From assembly GCA_963575745.1 (NCBI GenBank), contig CAUYUJ010009399.1:1-34473 (forward strand): DNA of 34,473 nucleotides, written 5' to 3'. Position 1 is the first letter of the stretch; every line of letters starts with the position of its first letter. This document shows positions 10,774 through 21,525 of the stretch, in pieces. A model generated the notes under the pieces. It was given only the letters and a program-made list of their open reading frames with translations. It had not been told where the DNA came from and did not search any database. The position numbers and the translations under genes are program-made. The stretch is from Prorocentrum cordatum. Taxonomy: Eukaryota > Sar > Dinophyceae > Prorocentrales > Prorocentraceae.

Positions 10774-12287
10774 CCGCCTTCAGTATTGTGAGGGTAAGGT
10801 AACACAGGTACAAAGTGGTTGCGATTCTCTCTGGCAACGGTGATCCGTCGAGGGGCAGATGGGTTCCCGAGAACGACGCCGCTTCCGTCGTAAGCGAGGT
10901 CCATCACGCGCAGACAGTAATGAGACTCATCGACATTCTGAGGCCCTGCACGCGCATGTTGCCCGATGCTCCGTAGCACGGCGGACCAGTGATCTGTACT
11001 CAAATAGTTCCGCGGGTAGACTTTCATGCAATTGCCCGTGCAGGCATCAGCGGTGGGAGAGCAGCCGACCCCGCACACGCGCGGGAATTCCACCTGCAAG
11101 CTTGTCCTGACAGCGTCCACGTCCGTTGCGATTTCCACACACTGCTCTAAGGAGTACACGAAGCAGTTGCAGTCATGGCCATCAGCGACACCCAAGTAAT
11201 GATAACCTTCTCCAGGGATGTGCACAATCCGACGTCCCTCAGCATCTCTGCCTTCGCGTTGCCACTGAAATTGCGTACGGTGCCTCCTCCGACCTCGAAG
11301 ATCGCGAAGAAACCTTTGCGTGTCGAGCATGTCATCCGCGTTCGGTGCCCACGCGAGCTGTCCGCGGTCTCGACCGAAATAAGGACATAGGGGGCTAGTG
11401 TTGTCGCGGTGGCAAGTCTTCATACAGCTTTGACATCCGTCGTCACGGTCTTCGCAGCAGCGGTGGCTGTACTGCAAACACGTGCCCGGGGGGGCAAGTG
11501 AGGAGTCTGCAGAGGCGAACCCGGCACTCTGTGCGTTGACGGAATCGTCGCGGCTGCCAAGGCACGTCGGAGAGAAGTTCCAGCACCGATGTCGACCACA
11601 GTAATGGCAGCCATTGCGCCTCTGAAATCCTGAGCACTCAGGGGAACCGGCAGCAACGATCTCGCCGAAACTGAGGCAGAATTCACAAGGTTTATCTTGG
11701 CAGAGAACACTTGTGCAATCTGTGTGACACATGCGGGAACACGAGCGACATCCAAACTCTTTGTCAATCGCGCAGACATGCGTGTATTCTGTGCACATGT
11801 GGAGGCGCGGCTTTCTCATACTCTCCGCGGCAGCCTTGCGTCCCTCGTCGAGAGCCGGGCGCGGCGTAGATCTTGGGGGGCACACCCTGGCGCTCTTAGC
11901 TGGTCTCCCGGCAGCGCCTCCGTCGTCGACGACCCTTGCCATTTTATCCGTCCGTGCACTCTTAGCGGGTGGATAAAGTTCGCCAGAATAAGATTTGCCA
12001 GGGCCCGCCGCAGTCTTCGCGCGGAGGCGTCTCCGAGATCCCTCGGCACGCGCAGGTGGTCCTGCAGGCTCGTCGTCAGAAGCATCGTGCACACCTGTGC
12101 CTGTTGACACTGGCTGCGAACAGGCGGCCTCCGGACGCTTCGCTCTCGCCGCGGCGACTGCCGCCGCCTGCTTTGGGCCACCGTTCCTTGCCAACACGCT
12201 GTTCCAGATCTCGGCGCGGATGCTGTCAGGAATGTGGAGGTCGTTCATGTTCTTCATACGTTGGATGAGCTCGCCCAACGCACACTC
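10755..12287 (-). CDS. Helitron-type gene, exon 4: Cys-rich modules and OTU-type cysteine protease
   Basis: The frame has two similar Cys/His modules (pattern C-x2-Y-x-H-x-C ... G-C-x-S-C-x3-C-H-x-D-x-T-S-x-L-C) around residues 160-300, then an OTU-like domain. Its catalytic Cys region reads D-G-H-D-C-N-C-F-V-Y-S-L (near 11150-11190). A likely catalytic His lies in N-R-N-H-F-V-P-V near 10820. OTU enzymes are deubiquitinase-type cysteine proteases, and OTU domains are known passengers of some Helitron and Helentron elements. The frame is closed upstream by TGA. I start the exon at 12287, after ACAG, because this joins in phase 0 with exon 3. If exon 3 instead ends at its own stop, this is a separate protein starting at the first in-frame ATG, near 12257. 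The stop is TGA at 10755-10757. Confidence 0.8.
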   Translation of the reverse strand, partial: ECALGELIQRMKNMNDLHIPDSIRAEIWNSVLARNGGPKQAAAVAAARAKRPEAACSQPVSTGTGVHDASDDEPAGPPARAEGSRRRLRAKTAAGPGKSYSGELYPPAKSARTDKMARVVDDGGAAGRPAKSARVCPPRSTPRPALDEGRKAAAESMRKPRLHMCTEYTHVCAIDKEFGCRSCSRMCHTDCTSVLCQDKPCEFCLSFGEIVAAGSPECSGFQRRNGCHYCGRHRCWNFSPTCLGSRDDSVNAQSAGFASADSSLAPPGTCLQYSHRCCEDRDDGCQSCMKTCHRDNTSPLCPYFGRDRGQLAWAPNADDMLDTQRFLRDLRGRRRHRTQFQWQREGRDAEGRRIVHIPGEGYHYLGVADGHDCNCFVYSLEQCVEIATDVDAVRTSLQVEFPRVCGVGCSPTADACTGNCMKVYPRNYLSTDHWSAVLRSIGQHARAGPQNVDESHYCLRVMDLAYDGSGVVLGNPSAPRRITVARENRNHFVPVLPYPHNTEGGRWLPW

Positions 12288-12412
12288 CTGTCAGCGAGCC
12301 ACACGGGGGAGGGTGTTGGAGGTGAGTGCACGATATGTATTGCTATTGGTGGCTAATACCGTTTCTTATAAGAAAAACTAAAACTTCAAATACGTTTTGA
12401 ACGGCTTGAGTC
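12288..12412 (-). other. Proposed intron 3 (125 bp, GA-AG)
   Basis: Removing this segment joins the helicase C-terminus to the OTU exon in frame. The proposed junctions are GGAG|GACTC and ACAG|GAGTG, sharing the word AGGA. Dinoflagellate introns commonly use GA or GC donors. The alternative is that the helicase frame ends at 12386 and the OTU frame is independent. Confidence 0.45.
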
Positions 12413-12961
12413 CTCCAGGTCCTTCAGCCTCTCCAACTCTCGTGCAAGGAAAGCAGGCGGCGGCCTTTCCAGATCGTGTTTCTCGGCGGGACGAAGAATA
12501 AGCAGACCCTCTAACGATCTCGGCCGCGACAACATAACGTAACAGGCAAGCCAGTGGGTGTCCGCATCCATTGTCGGCGGCTTCTTCATGTCCACTATCG
12601 CCGCGTCGAACGTGCCGCCCTGTGCGCCGTGGACGATGATAGTGTCGGCGGGGGGAACTTTGAAAGTGGTACGGCGTGCGCTGAATGTCTCCTCCTCCCA
12701 AGTCGCGCTTAAGTGCGCACACGTGGGACGCAGCTGAAACAATCCTTTGCGGTCCGTCGTGACTGGCATGTCGTCTGGGAAGTGTGACTCGTCCAACGTC
12801 CACGAGACATCCGCCGCCTGCAGCCACAACGATACTGGCATGCAGCGCAAGTGGACCACATTATCCTCCTCGTTCGGCTTTGGAAATGTCTCGCTCTCCG
12901 AGAAAACTATATGCCGAACTGTGCACACGCATCCTTTCATAATGCCGAGGCGCGGACAGTC
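12413..12961 (-). CDS. Helitron-type gene, exon 3: PIF1 helicase C-terminal motifs
   Basis: This exon continues the helicase of exon 2. It begins with D-C-P-R-L-G-I-M-K-G and contains motif V (V-H-G-A-Q-G-G-T-F-D) and motif VI (Y-V-M-L-S-R-P-R-S-L-E-G-L-L-I-L), the hallmark C-terminal motifs of PIF1-type superfamily 1 helicases. Joining 12961 directly to 14754 restores the continuous family pattern V-G-M-R-L-T-F-Q-E-K-D-C-P-R-L-G-I-M-K-G. The reading frame runs on to a TGA at 12386-12388. I end the exon at 12413 for the proposed splice to the OTU exon, which is less certain than the upstream junction. Confidence 0.85.
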
Positions 12962-13004
12962 CTCACGGGTACTGAAAAGACAAGATGAACACGGCAGACG
13001 CCAA

Positions 13005-13595
13005 CTCCTGTGGTGTCTGCCGTGCTCCTGTGGTCTGCCGTGCACCTGTGGGGTCTGCCGTGCTCCCGTGGGGTCTGCCGTGCTCCTGTGTGGTCTGCCG
13101 TGCTCCTGTGGTCTGCCGTGCTCCTGTGTGTCTGCCGTGCTCCTGTGTGGTCTGCCGTGCTCCTGTGTGATCTGCCGTGCTCCTGCGTGGTCTGCCGTGC
13201 TCCTGTGGTCTGCCGTCTTCCTATGGGGTCTGCCGTGCTCCTTTGGGGTCTTCCGTGCTCCTTTATGGTCTACCGGGCTCCTGTGTGGTCTGCTTTGCTT
13301 CGTGGAGTCTGCCGTGCTCCTGTGTGGTCTGCCGTGCTCCTGCGTGGTCTGCCGTGCTCCTTCTGTGGTCTGCCGTGCTCCTGTGGGGTCTGCCGTGCTC
13401 CTGCGTAGTCTGCCGTGCTCCTTTGAGGTCTGCCGTGTTCCTTTGGGGTCTGCCGTGCTCCTTTGGGGTCATCCGTGCTTCTTTTTGGTCTACTGGGCTC
13501 CTGTGTGGTCTGCTTTGCTCCTGTGGAGTCTGCCGTGCTCCTGTGCGGTCTGCCGTGCTCTTGTGTGGTCTGCCGTGCTCCTTTTGTAATCTGCC
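13005..13595 (+). repeat. 20-bp satellite array
   Basis: About 29 units of TCTGCCGTGCTCCTGTGTGG and close variants (TTTGGGG, TGCGTGG, TGTGGAG endings) lie head to tail. Because 20 is not a multiple of 3, every frame reads through the same mixed Cys, Leu and Val peptide, giving spurious long ORFs on both strands. Confidence 0.95.
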
Positions 13596-13599
13596 GGTC

Positions 13600-14540
13600 A
13601 GCATTTTCTTGACGTGTTGCTGGTTTGCCCCTCAGGATAACTTCTTGACGTGTTGCTGGTTTGCCCACAGGATAACTTCTCGACGTGTTGCTGGTTTGCC
13701 CCCTCCGCACCTTCTTGACGTGTTGTTGGTTTGCTCCCCTCAGGATAAATTCTTGACGTGTTGCTGGTTTGCCTCCTTCAGGCCAACTTCTTGACGTGTT
13801 GCTGGTTTGCCCCTAGGATAACTTCTGGATCTGTTGCTGGTTTGCCCCCTCAGCCCTTCTTGGCGTGTTGCTGGTTTGCCCCCCCCCCCCCTCAGGGTAA
13901 CCTCTTGACGTGTTGCTGGTTTGCCCCCGGGATAACTTCTTGACGTGTTGCTGGTTTACCCCCCAGGATAACTTCTTCACGTGTTGCTGGTTTGCCCCCT
14001 CAGCACATCTTGACGTGTTGCTGGTTTGGTCCCCTCGGGATACCGCATTGACGTGTTGCTGGTTTGCCCCCCCCAGGATACCTTCTTGACGTGTTGCTGG
14101 TTTGTCCCCTCAGCACCTTCTTGACGTGTTGCTGGTTTGCCCCCTCAGGATGACTTCTTGGCGAGTGGCTGGTTTTGCCTCAGGGTAACTTATTGAAGTG
14201 TTGGTGGTCGACCACCTCAGCACCTTCTTGGCGTGTTGCTCGTTTGCCCCCCTCAGGATAACCTTTGACGTGTTGCTGGTTTGCCCCGTCAGGATAACTT
14301 CTTGACGTGTTGCTGGTTTGCCCCCCTCAGCATCTTTTGGACGTGTTGCTGGTTTGCCCCCTCAGGATAACTTCTTGACGTGTTGCTGGTTTGCCCCCCC
14401 CAGGATAACTTCTTGACGTGTTGCTGGTTTGCCCCCCAGGATAACTTCTTGACGTGTTGCTGGTTTGCCCCCCTCAGCACCTTCTTGACGTGTTGCTGGT
14501 TTGCCCCTTCGGGATAACTTCTTGACGTGTTGCTAACCCC
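13600..14540 (+). repeat. 36-38-bp satellite array, copy A
   Basis: About 25 units are built on TTGACGTGTTGCTGGTTTG followed by a C-run and either CAGGATAACTTC or CAGCACCTTC. Odd units (GGATCTGTTGCTGG near 13828; GGCGAGTGGCTGGTTTTG near 14160; a GGTCGACCACC unit near 14205) recur in the same order at 28203-29424 and, inverted, at 20808-21422. Confidence 0.95.
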
Positions 14541-14753
14541 TTCGGAAGACAAACATGACAAACCACAGAAACACAGCATGCCACCGCAGGACGGCTGCCG
14601 CATAATGCTCCTGTGGACTGCCGTGCTCCTGCGGTCTGCCGTGCCCCTGCTGCCTCCCCCGTACGAGGGTGCAAGGAGCGGAAAAAGACGAGGCCGCTGG
14701 AGAGAAGGAGATGGAAGGAGCACGGACAGGGATCATTTCCAGAACACCCCGTC

Positions 14754-17700
14754 CTTCTCCTGGAACGTCAACCGCATCCCGACGTACAGTGGAAGCATGC
14801 CTGGCAAGCTTTGAGTGTCTCGGGGCGACGCTCTGCGCAAAAGCTCTTCCCTGACGTGTGGCATTTTGCGATCATCTTTCGTATGCACCGCCTCATCCCT
14901 GGCCTGTGCGATGTATAGCGGCTTATGCCCACAAGACGTAGCTGCCTTGGCGTTCACGAGCGAGCGATGCACGCGGATCTTGTGGCGATGAACAATGAAC
15001 TGCCACTCGTATTTACTGAAAGGAGAACTCCCCTCGGAAAGTCTCTGGTCGTTCCGCTCCATGATGCGATCCAGGTACATCTGCCAACACTCGTCAGAGA
15101 TACCCTTGCCGTCTCGCATCTCCGCGAGTAACTTGCTGAGCTTACCCGGGGCGCGAATGTTCACGTCGAGGCACACGACATGCCGTGCCCGTTGCCGCAG
15201 CTGAACCCCCTGAGCGGCATCGGCGAGCTTCTTGCGCTTCACGTCCTGATCCTTTGCGTCGGGGTTCTCAGGGGCCGCGTCCAGGGCGCCAGTCTCCTTC
15301 AGAGGAGTCGCTAAACTCTTCTGCGCGTCTCCTGGATCCACGGGGGGCAACTGCAAAAAGTCTCCAGAAAGAATCATACCGAGGCCCCCGAAGGGTTTCC
15401 TGTCATCCTTCGCTTCCCTGATGCGGACCTCGGAGGCATGGAGCTGGTCACTGGAGACCATAGAGACTTCGTCAATGAAGCACGCGCGAGCTTTCTTCCA
15501 GCGTTGTCTGTGCTTCTCCAGCGCAGCAACGCTCAAACGGGCTTTCCGGTCCCTGACAGAAATGTTCCCGAACGGGAGCTTACACACAGCGTGTATGGTG
15601 TCGCCGCCGATGAGCCGGGCCGCCGAGTTGGATGGAGCACACTTTCGCACGGATTCGGCTCCCAAAAAATAAGAGACCAATGCCTCCGTAACGCGGAGCA
15701 CCGCAGTTTTACCGGTGCCGCCAGGGCCCATGAGCGCGAGCTGAAAGCCGTCCGCCAAAGAGGAGCTCGAAGAGCACTGCGATCCGGACGGGTCGTCCAG
15801 GGACCATTCCCGATTCATCACGTCTTGCAGCCACAACGCATTCCACAGAAGCGCCCGCGCCTGCTTCACGTTGATACCGCCCACATCAGGGATGTCGAGA
15901 ACCTTTTGGCTCAACAAGAACAGCGCAGCCTCTACAACAGACGTCGATGACTTACGGGCCAACAAGGGCACCTTGCGCTCAAGTGCTACGGGAATACTCG
16001 CCATCGCCGCGTCGATGCGTTGCTGTAGCACATCTGACTTCGTCTTCTCGACTTTCCTGACCATCTCGACATTATCCTCGCCCTCGTTGACGATCTTGAA
16101 AAATTTCTGCTGCATGTCAGAGACGATGAGCGACTTTCGTGCTGACAACGAGCACTCTTGGAACGCACCGTCGCCGTCAGCGGCAGCTGTGCGCCCCGAA
16201 ACGCACTTCTTTTCCTCTTCGATAAAGCCACGGAGATATTTTGCCTCGTTGGATCTGCTTTTCGCCAGAGTATCCGAGTTGACCAGTTCGTTCAAGTCAA
16301 TCTCCACGGTTCCGCAAAGCTGGCTGACTGGATCTGCTTCGCGACCCGACGCGCGAGGAACTGCCGCATCACTGGGGGCATCGTCCTCCATCGCAGCATC
16401 GCCGCGACTCTCGTCCGAATCGGACTCCATCAACATCTCCTCGTCGTCGGCCCTGTTCGGATCGGGGCCATCGATATCGGCAGCAGCGTCGGGATAACCA
16501 CGGAGAGCGTCCCCTGTCGGCACACGATCAACAACCGATACGTGGCGCTTTGCGACGAGGTCGTAATTCCTCAGGCATTCACACACGCGACAAGCCCACC
16601 ATTCCTTGCTGAGAGGTGGCGTATCACTACGTGCTCGAGAAGCGATGGACTCCTGAGTGCTGCGCCAATCCTCGAACTCATTCAAAAATGCGCCGTAGTA
16701 CTCCGCAGGTATGTGCGTCCACGGCGCGGGCGGGGCGCGACGCAGCACGTCCTCCACTGTTCGGAAAGGTCGAAAGAGCAGTTGCACGTACACCGCGTAC
16801 TTAACCTCGTCTTCTAATCTCTTAGCTTCGTCATCTCCGTCTTTCTTTGCCTCCGGGCACGGAGGGAGAAATCCGCGAAGAACAGGTATCCGCCACGCGA
16901 TGCTCAAGCGGACGGTCACGTAGTACGCGTACTTGTATAGCTCAGGCCCGAGGGGGTGATGCTCCGAAGGATCTCCGCGCAGAGGCACTTTTTCGTGCTC
17001 CCGGCTGTATAGCTTTTCTGCAGAGAACTGACGCTCACCGTCGGCCGCGACGTGCCACGCCAGAGTGTTCACGGGGCGATGTCCGTCAGGGCGAGCTTGC
17101 CGAGCTTCGCAAGCCGCGAAGAAAAAGTACAATGGGAAATCCTCCAGCTCGTCGGGGCGGTAGAGGTAATCGTACTCCGTCAGGAACGGCCTTCGGTAGA
17201 GTTTCGTAGAGTACGGACGCGCGGCAGTGGAGGGTCCACTCGTCTCTGCACCGGTTGCGACCTCGCTCAACCTTTTCGAGATCAGCATGCTGAGGCCTGG
17301 CGTCAAGACGGTAACGAACTCGTGGCTAGAGTAGAGGGTCGGCTCCTCAAGCAGGTAACTGAGCATCTCTGGAAACCCTTTGTGCATCCTGTTGTTCGTC
17401 GCCGACAACAGCCTGTGGAGAATCCGCTTCGCCTTCTCGTGCACGTTCTCAGGCTCGTCGCCGCGGCCAGCAGCCTCCTTCGCGCCTTGCTCTTTCTGAT
17501 GGAGCGAGACTGCAAGAGTCAGCACGAGTCCCTCCGCGTGCGGCGCGGACTTGCTAGAGTATGACGAACAGTAAAACTCATTCGCCGCCTGCTGCTCTAT
17601 CATTCCCGCTCTGGCGGTGGCAACCTCTGCCTCATCGGGCACGGCGTCTGGGCTGCTGCTCTTCAGAGCGCACAACCGCGGGAGCACTTGGATGTCGTGA

Positions 17701-20368
17701 TTGCACTGCGGGCCGAGAATGATCGGGTAGGAAAGCTTGAAGTGCCACTGGTGCGTCGTCTCCAGAGCCGGCAACCCAACGTGTGGATACCCTAGAATCG
17801 GCGGAGGCCCAACGCCATCCCATCGAGGATGCAGCTGCAAGCCATGCTGTCGTTTGGCGACGAGGCGCCCCGTCTTCGAGTCCTCCACCTTCACGAGATG
17901 CCAATAGAACATGCGGCAGAAACCACGCTTTCCGAGACGCCCCTTGTGACAGACGGACGGCTTGCACACGTGGTTGCCCGTCTTGCGACTCCTTGAAAAA
18001 ATCTCGACAACAGCGCGGCTGCCCCAGTCGCTACCGGACACGTTCTCGTCGCCGTGATACGAACCCACGAAGAAGGGATACTCAGGCACGCTCCTGGATA
18101 GAGCAGGCGGCACGTCGAGTCCGCGCGCCACAGTCTGCGCGAGGTTGCTCTCCTCAACGCGAGCGCTGCCGATCATGCTCCGCTGCTTCAGAGTCACCGG
18201 GAACAACGGCAGCCCGGCGGTGGTTCTCATCGCCACAGGAACGGCGAAATGATGCGCTACGGCTTCCTGGCTGCGGAACATGACTGAGGCGTGATAGTAG
18301 TAGAGACGCTTAAATTCGTCGAGGAAAGAGTTCTTCTTGAAGATATCGTCGGGATGCGAGAAGCCAAGAATCTGCACGAGCATGTGTATGTGCAGCGCCT
18401 TCCGCATCTGTTCCTCAACAACTCCGAGATAGGAGCGCACGTACCCGAATACACCGGGCACCTCGCTCGCCGCGATGCCATCCGGAGGCAGGTTCGAGGG
18501 TCCATCAGCGCAGTTGAATATATAGCGCATCACGTCTTTGACGGTCGAGTGGAAAACTTTCTGGGCATAGTAAGGGTCTTGCGCCACGCGACGGTGGAGA
18601 AGACGAGGGTGCTCTGCTTGAAATTCTTTCATCCAATCCTCCGCCTCCTTGTCGCTCATGTTCAGGGAGAATCGCCTCTGCATCTCCGTGCCGTCCTGCA
18701 CCAGTAGCACCGTCAGCGGACTGCGAATGTCGCGGGGATTCAGCGTAAAGAACAAAGTCGAGCAGCCCGAGTTTATCTGAAGAGCTCGGAAATTCCACCT
18801 GTACGAGTCCCGCTCTTCGGCAGATCCACGCACTTTCCGGGACACGGCCTGCATTTTTTCAGCGGCTGTGCGGACTGGTTGGGTCAACTTTTTATTCCTC
18901 AGAAGATCGCTCATGCCCTTCGCATCACCTCCCATCGCGATCGCGGCGGCAACCAAACCTTCCGCTGTGATCTCGTTCATCCTTTGCATCTCATCGGGAG
19001 TTATGCCCATGAAGCCGCCGCCGGGCGTCTCCCTCATGCACGCTTCCACCTTGCTCATCTGATCTCGACGCATAAAGATGTTGACCACGGATGCGACGAA
19101 CTCCAGGTCCTTCCGCCAGTAATCACAATCTGCTCGTTTAAGTAAGCACTGGATCCACTTATTGGAAGACAAGAACGATACGGTACTATCCGCCGCTTTA
19201 CGTTCTAGGCATGTTTCCTGACAATCTCCCCGAGGAAACAGCCGAACGAAGCAGGACGCCCAAAAGTTCGGCGTGCGAGCAGACAAGAACGTGGTCTCGT
19301 GTGTGATCTTCAAGGGCGCTCTGTCGTCAGTCTCCGACCGCGCCCACTCTTCCAAACGTTTTCGCATCTTCTCATTCGACAGCTTCTCCAGGTCTTCGAT
19401 GGCCTGGGCCATGCTCACACCGTGCATTCTCTTCTTCTCGGCGCGAGCAGATAAGTCGGCGGGGTCTAGAGCGGCCAATTCCTCTTTAAACCGCTGTGCC
19501 GCCTTAAAGTTTTTGATGACCTGTGTCCACAGCTGCAGGGAGTCGACGTCTGCTAAACCGCCGTTAACGACGGCGGCGTTCTCCGCCTCTTCGGGCCCGT
19601 TCTCCTCCGTGTCGCGTTCACCTTCTTCCGTGCAGTCAGCTGGTCCTTTAGACTGCACCGAAGCTCTTGAGCCGCTGATCGACGTCGCCGAGTCGACGAG
19701 CTCGCGCGGAACGCCCGAGGATCCACCAACGCTCGTCGCGTACGCGTCCAGCAACTCCTCGATCGACTCGTGGAGTAAGCCAGAATCCGCACATGCGGCA
19801 TGGTGTCGCGTGGCTTCCATGTGGTTCCAGCTGTTGGAGCACAACCAACGAAATGCTGCTCGAAGTCGCACCACGGAAACTTGCAAGTCAGGATGATGCC
19901 AGATACCGTCAGCGCGGCTTCCCACGAACTGGACGATCAGAGTGTGCGCCAGGGCCATCGGCGACAGTCCGATGGCAGTCAGAGCCGCGTCCGGGCTCTG
20001 CGGGTACGCAACAACGTTCTTCTGGTGATAGCGCGGCGCCTCGTCGGCACTCGTCCTGGCGAAAGACGCCCTGTCCAACAACACGCGCTTCACGCTGACG
20101 TACACCCTCGCCAGGTTGATCACCTTGCACTCGGTGTACGTTAAGTTCGTCAGCTCTTCCGGGTCAGGACCACGCCACATGCCATTCGCGAGAGCCTCGC
20201 TGGGCATGCGTACGCGCGGGCGGCACCGCCCGCGGCTGTCTGTGTGCGTGTTCGACAATGCTTCGGCGCACTCCTTGCACATGCTCACGCGAAGATCTCC
20301 GCCGCTGCCCTCGGGCGCATCCGTGCATACTGCGGACTTGTACAATACCCACCGATGATTCGGATCAC
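14754..20368 (-). CDS. Helitron-type gene, exon 2: DUF6570-like region, Helitron Rep domain and PIF1 helicase
   Basis: This 5.6 kb exon carries the core of a Helitron transposase (RepHel). Near its start is a DUF6570-like block (S-E-A-L-A-N-G-M-W-R-G then P-E-E-L-T-N-L-T). The Helitron-like Rep domain follows, with F-F-T-L-N-P-R-D (about 18722-18755), the metal-binding H-I-H in A-L-H-I-H-M-L-V (about 18370-18400) and the paired catalytic tyrosines in Y-C-S-S-Y-S-S-K (about 17550-17580). The PIF1 helicase then shows Walker A G-P-G-G-T-G-K-T (about 15710), Walker B I-D-E-V-S-M (about 15470) and G-D-F-L-Q-L-P-P-V (about 15360). The family nicks and unwinds DNA for rolling-circle transposition. 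All key residues are intact. The upstream edge is placed at an acceptor (CCCCAG|GTGAT), because the open frame before it is satellite sequence. Confidence 0.95.
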
Positions 20369-20392
20369 CTGGGGTGCGCACAAGACAACAGC

Positions 20393-20527
20393 CTGGTCTG
20401 CCGTGCTCCTCGTCTTGGTCTGCCGTGCTCCTCTCGGTTCCTGCGCGCGGTCTGCCGTGCTCCTGTGGGGAGCACGGCAGACCACAGGAGCACGGCAGAC
20501 CACACAGGAGCACGGCAGACCACACCT
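20393..20527. repeat. 20-bp satellite with an orientation switch
   Basis: Plus-orientation units run to about 20470, where CTCCTGTGGGGAG forms the centre of a palindrome and the units continue in reverse orientation (GGAGCACGGCAGACC) to about 20523. The same switch occurs near 24420, 27990 and 29910. Confidence 0.9.
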
Positions 20528-20776
20528 CGATTTTTTGAGGATGTCTCGAGCGAAATGGCCGTGGTCTGCCGTGCTCCACACGGGTGCACGGCAGACCACC
20601 TGCTCATTTTCTGAGGACGTCCCGAGCAAAAACGTCATTTTTGACATAAGAGGTTCTAACGACAACAGAAGCTGAGACAACGAGAGAGAGCGCCACCTGG
20701 AGAGACAACGGGGCGTGCTGACGTGTGGAACACGGCAGACCACGGCCATTTCGCTCGAGACATCCTCAAAAAATCG
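20528..20776. mobile_element. MITE-like element with 55-bp terminal inverted repeats
   Basis: The left arm (20528-20582) starts CGATTTTTTGAGGATG, and the right arm (20722-20776) is its reverse complement with about one mismatch. The arms carry the GAGGATGTCTCGAGCGAAA module and one satellite unit. The 139-bp interior includes a duplicate of the exon 1 end. No coding capacity. I see no clear target-site duplication in the satellite flanks, so it may be an inverted duplication and not a transposon. Confidence 0.6.
20591..20715 (-). repeat. 125-bp duplicate of the exon 1/intron 1 donor region
   Basis: This matches 21526-21650 with about three mismatches. The copied region includes the last 19 coding bases of exon 1 and the donor CCAG|GTGGCG, so a second plausible 5' splice site lies inside intron 1. 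Confidence 0.9.
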
Positions 20777-20807
20777 CAAAGTGGTCTGCCGTGCTCCTGT
20801 GTTGCTG

Positions 20808-21422
20808 GCTTGCTCCTGGGGGGCAAACCAGCAACACGTCAAGAAGTTACCCAGGGGACCAATCAGCAACACGTCAAGAAGTTATCCTGGGGGGCAAACC
20901 AGCAACACGTCAAGAAGTTATCCCGAAGGGGCAAACCAGCAACACGTCAAGAAGGTGCTGAGGGGGGCAAACCAGCAACACGTCTCGAAGTTATCCTGGG
21001 GGGCAAACCAGCAACACGTCAAGAAGTTATCCTGGGGGGGGCAAACCAGCAACACGTCAAGAAGTTATCCTGATGGGGGCAAACCAGCCACAGGTCCAAA
21101 AGATGCTGAGGGGGGCAAACCAGCAACACGTGAAGAAGTTATCCTGACGGGGCAAACCAGCAACACGTCAAAGGTTATCCTGAGGGGGGCAAACGAGCAA
21201 CACGCCAAGAAGGTGCTGAGGTGGTCGACCACCAACACTTCAATAAGTTACCCTGAGGCAAAACCAGCCACTCACCAAGAAGTCATCCTGAGGGGGCAAA
21301 CCAGCAACACGTCAAGAAGGTGCTGAGGGGACAAACCAGCAACACGTCAAGAAGGTATCCTGGGGGGGGCAAACCAGCAACACGTCAATGCGGTATCCCC
21401 AGGGGACCAAACCAGCAACACC
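20808..21422 (-). repeat. 36-38-bp satellite array, copy B (inverted)
   Basis: About 17 units carry the reverse-complement core CAAACCAGCAACACGTCAA. The diagnostic odd units appear in reverse order compared with copies A and C, including GGTGGTCGACCACC near 21222 and AAAACCAGCCACTCACC near 21260. Confidence 0.95.
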
Positions 21423-21525
21423 ACTGCCGTGCTTCTTTGGTGTCTGCCGTGCTCCTGTGGTGTTTGCCGTGCGAACGTGTGGTCTGCCGTGCTCCTGTGT
21501 GGTTTGGCGTGCTCCTGTATGGTCT

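Larger units (their letters stand above)
12962..14753 (-). other. Proposed intron 2 (1,792 bp), made of satellite arrays
   Basis: The helicase frame is interrupted between R-L-T-F-Q-E-K and D-C-P-R-L-G. The word AGGAC occurs at both edges (AAG|GAC on the exon 2 side, GAG|GAC on the exon 3 side), so the exact cut is ambiguous and the intron would be GA-AG. A canonical GT donor three bases further in would add one Gly and also keep the frame. The interior is almost entirely the 20-bp satellite (about 13005-13595) and the 36-38-bp satellite (about 13600-14540). Confidence 0.8.

Noticed and set aside
13005-13595. Long Cys/Leu/Val-rich and His/Arg/Thr-rich open frames over the 20-bp satellite, here and at 23.8-30 kb.
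   Set aside because: A 20-bp unit without stops reads as the same peptide in all frames. There is no other coding evidence.
13600-14540. Regular ~22-bp conserved cores with ~15-bp variable gaps resemble a CRISPR array (also 20808-21422 and 28203-29424).
   Set aside because: The gaps are themselves a few recurring variants, units vary in length, no cas genes are present and the DNA is eukaryotic. It is a satellite.
14733-14753. Treating the end of the helicase frame at 14733 as the true C-terminus.
   Set aside because: The remaining helicase motifs V and VI lie intact in frame at 12413-12961, so the stop is best read as intronic.
20369-20579. Using the upstream ATG at 20579 as the start of the Rep-helicase protein.
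   Set aside because: The first 70 codons are 20-bp satellite sequence. The acceptor at 20369 and in-frame exon 1 explain the start better.
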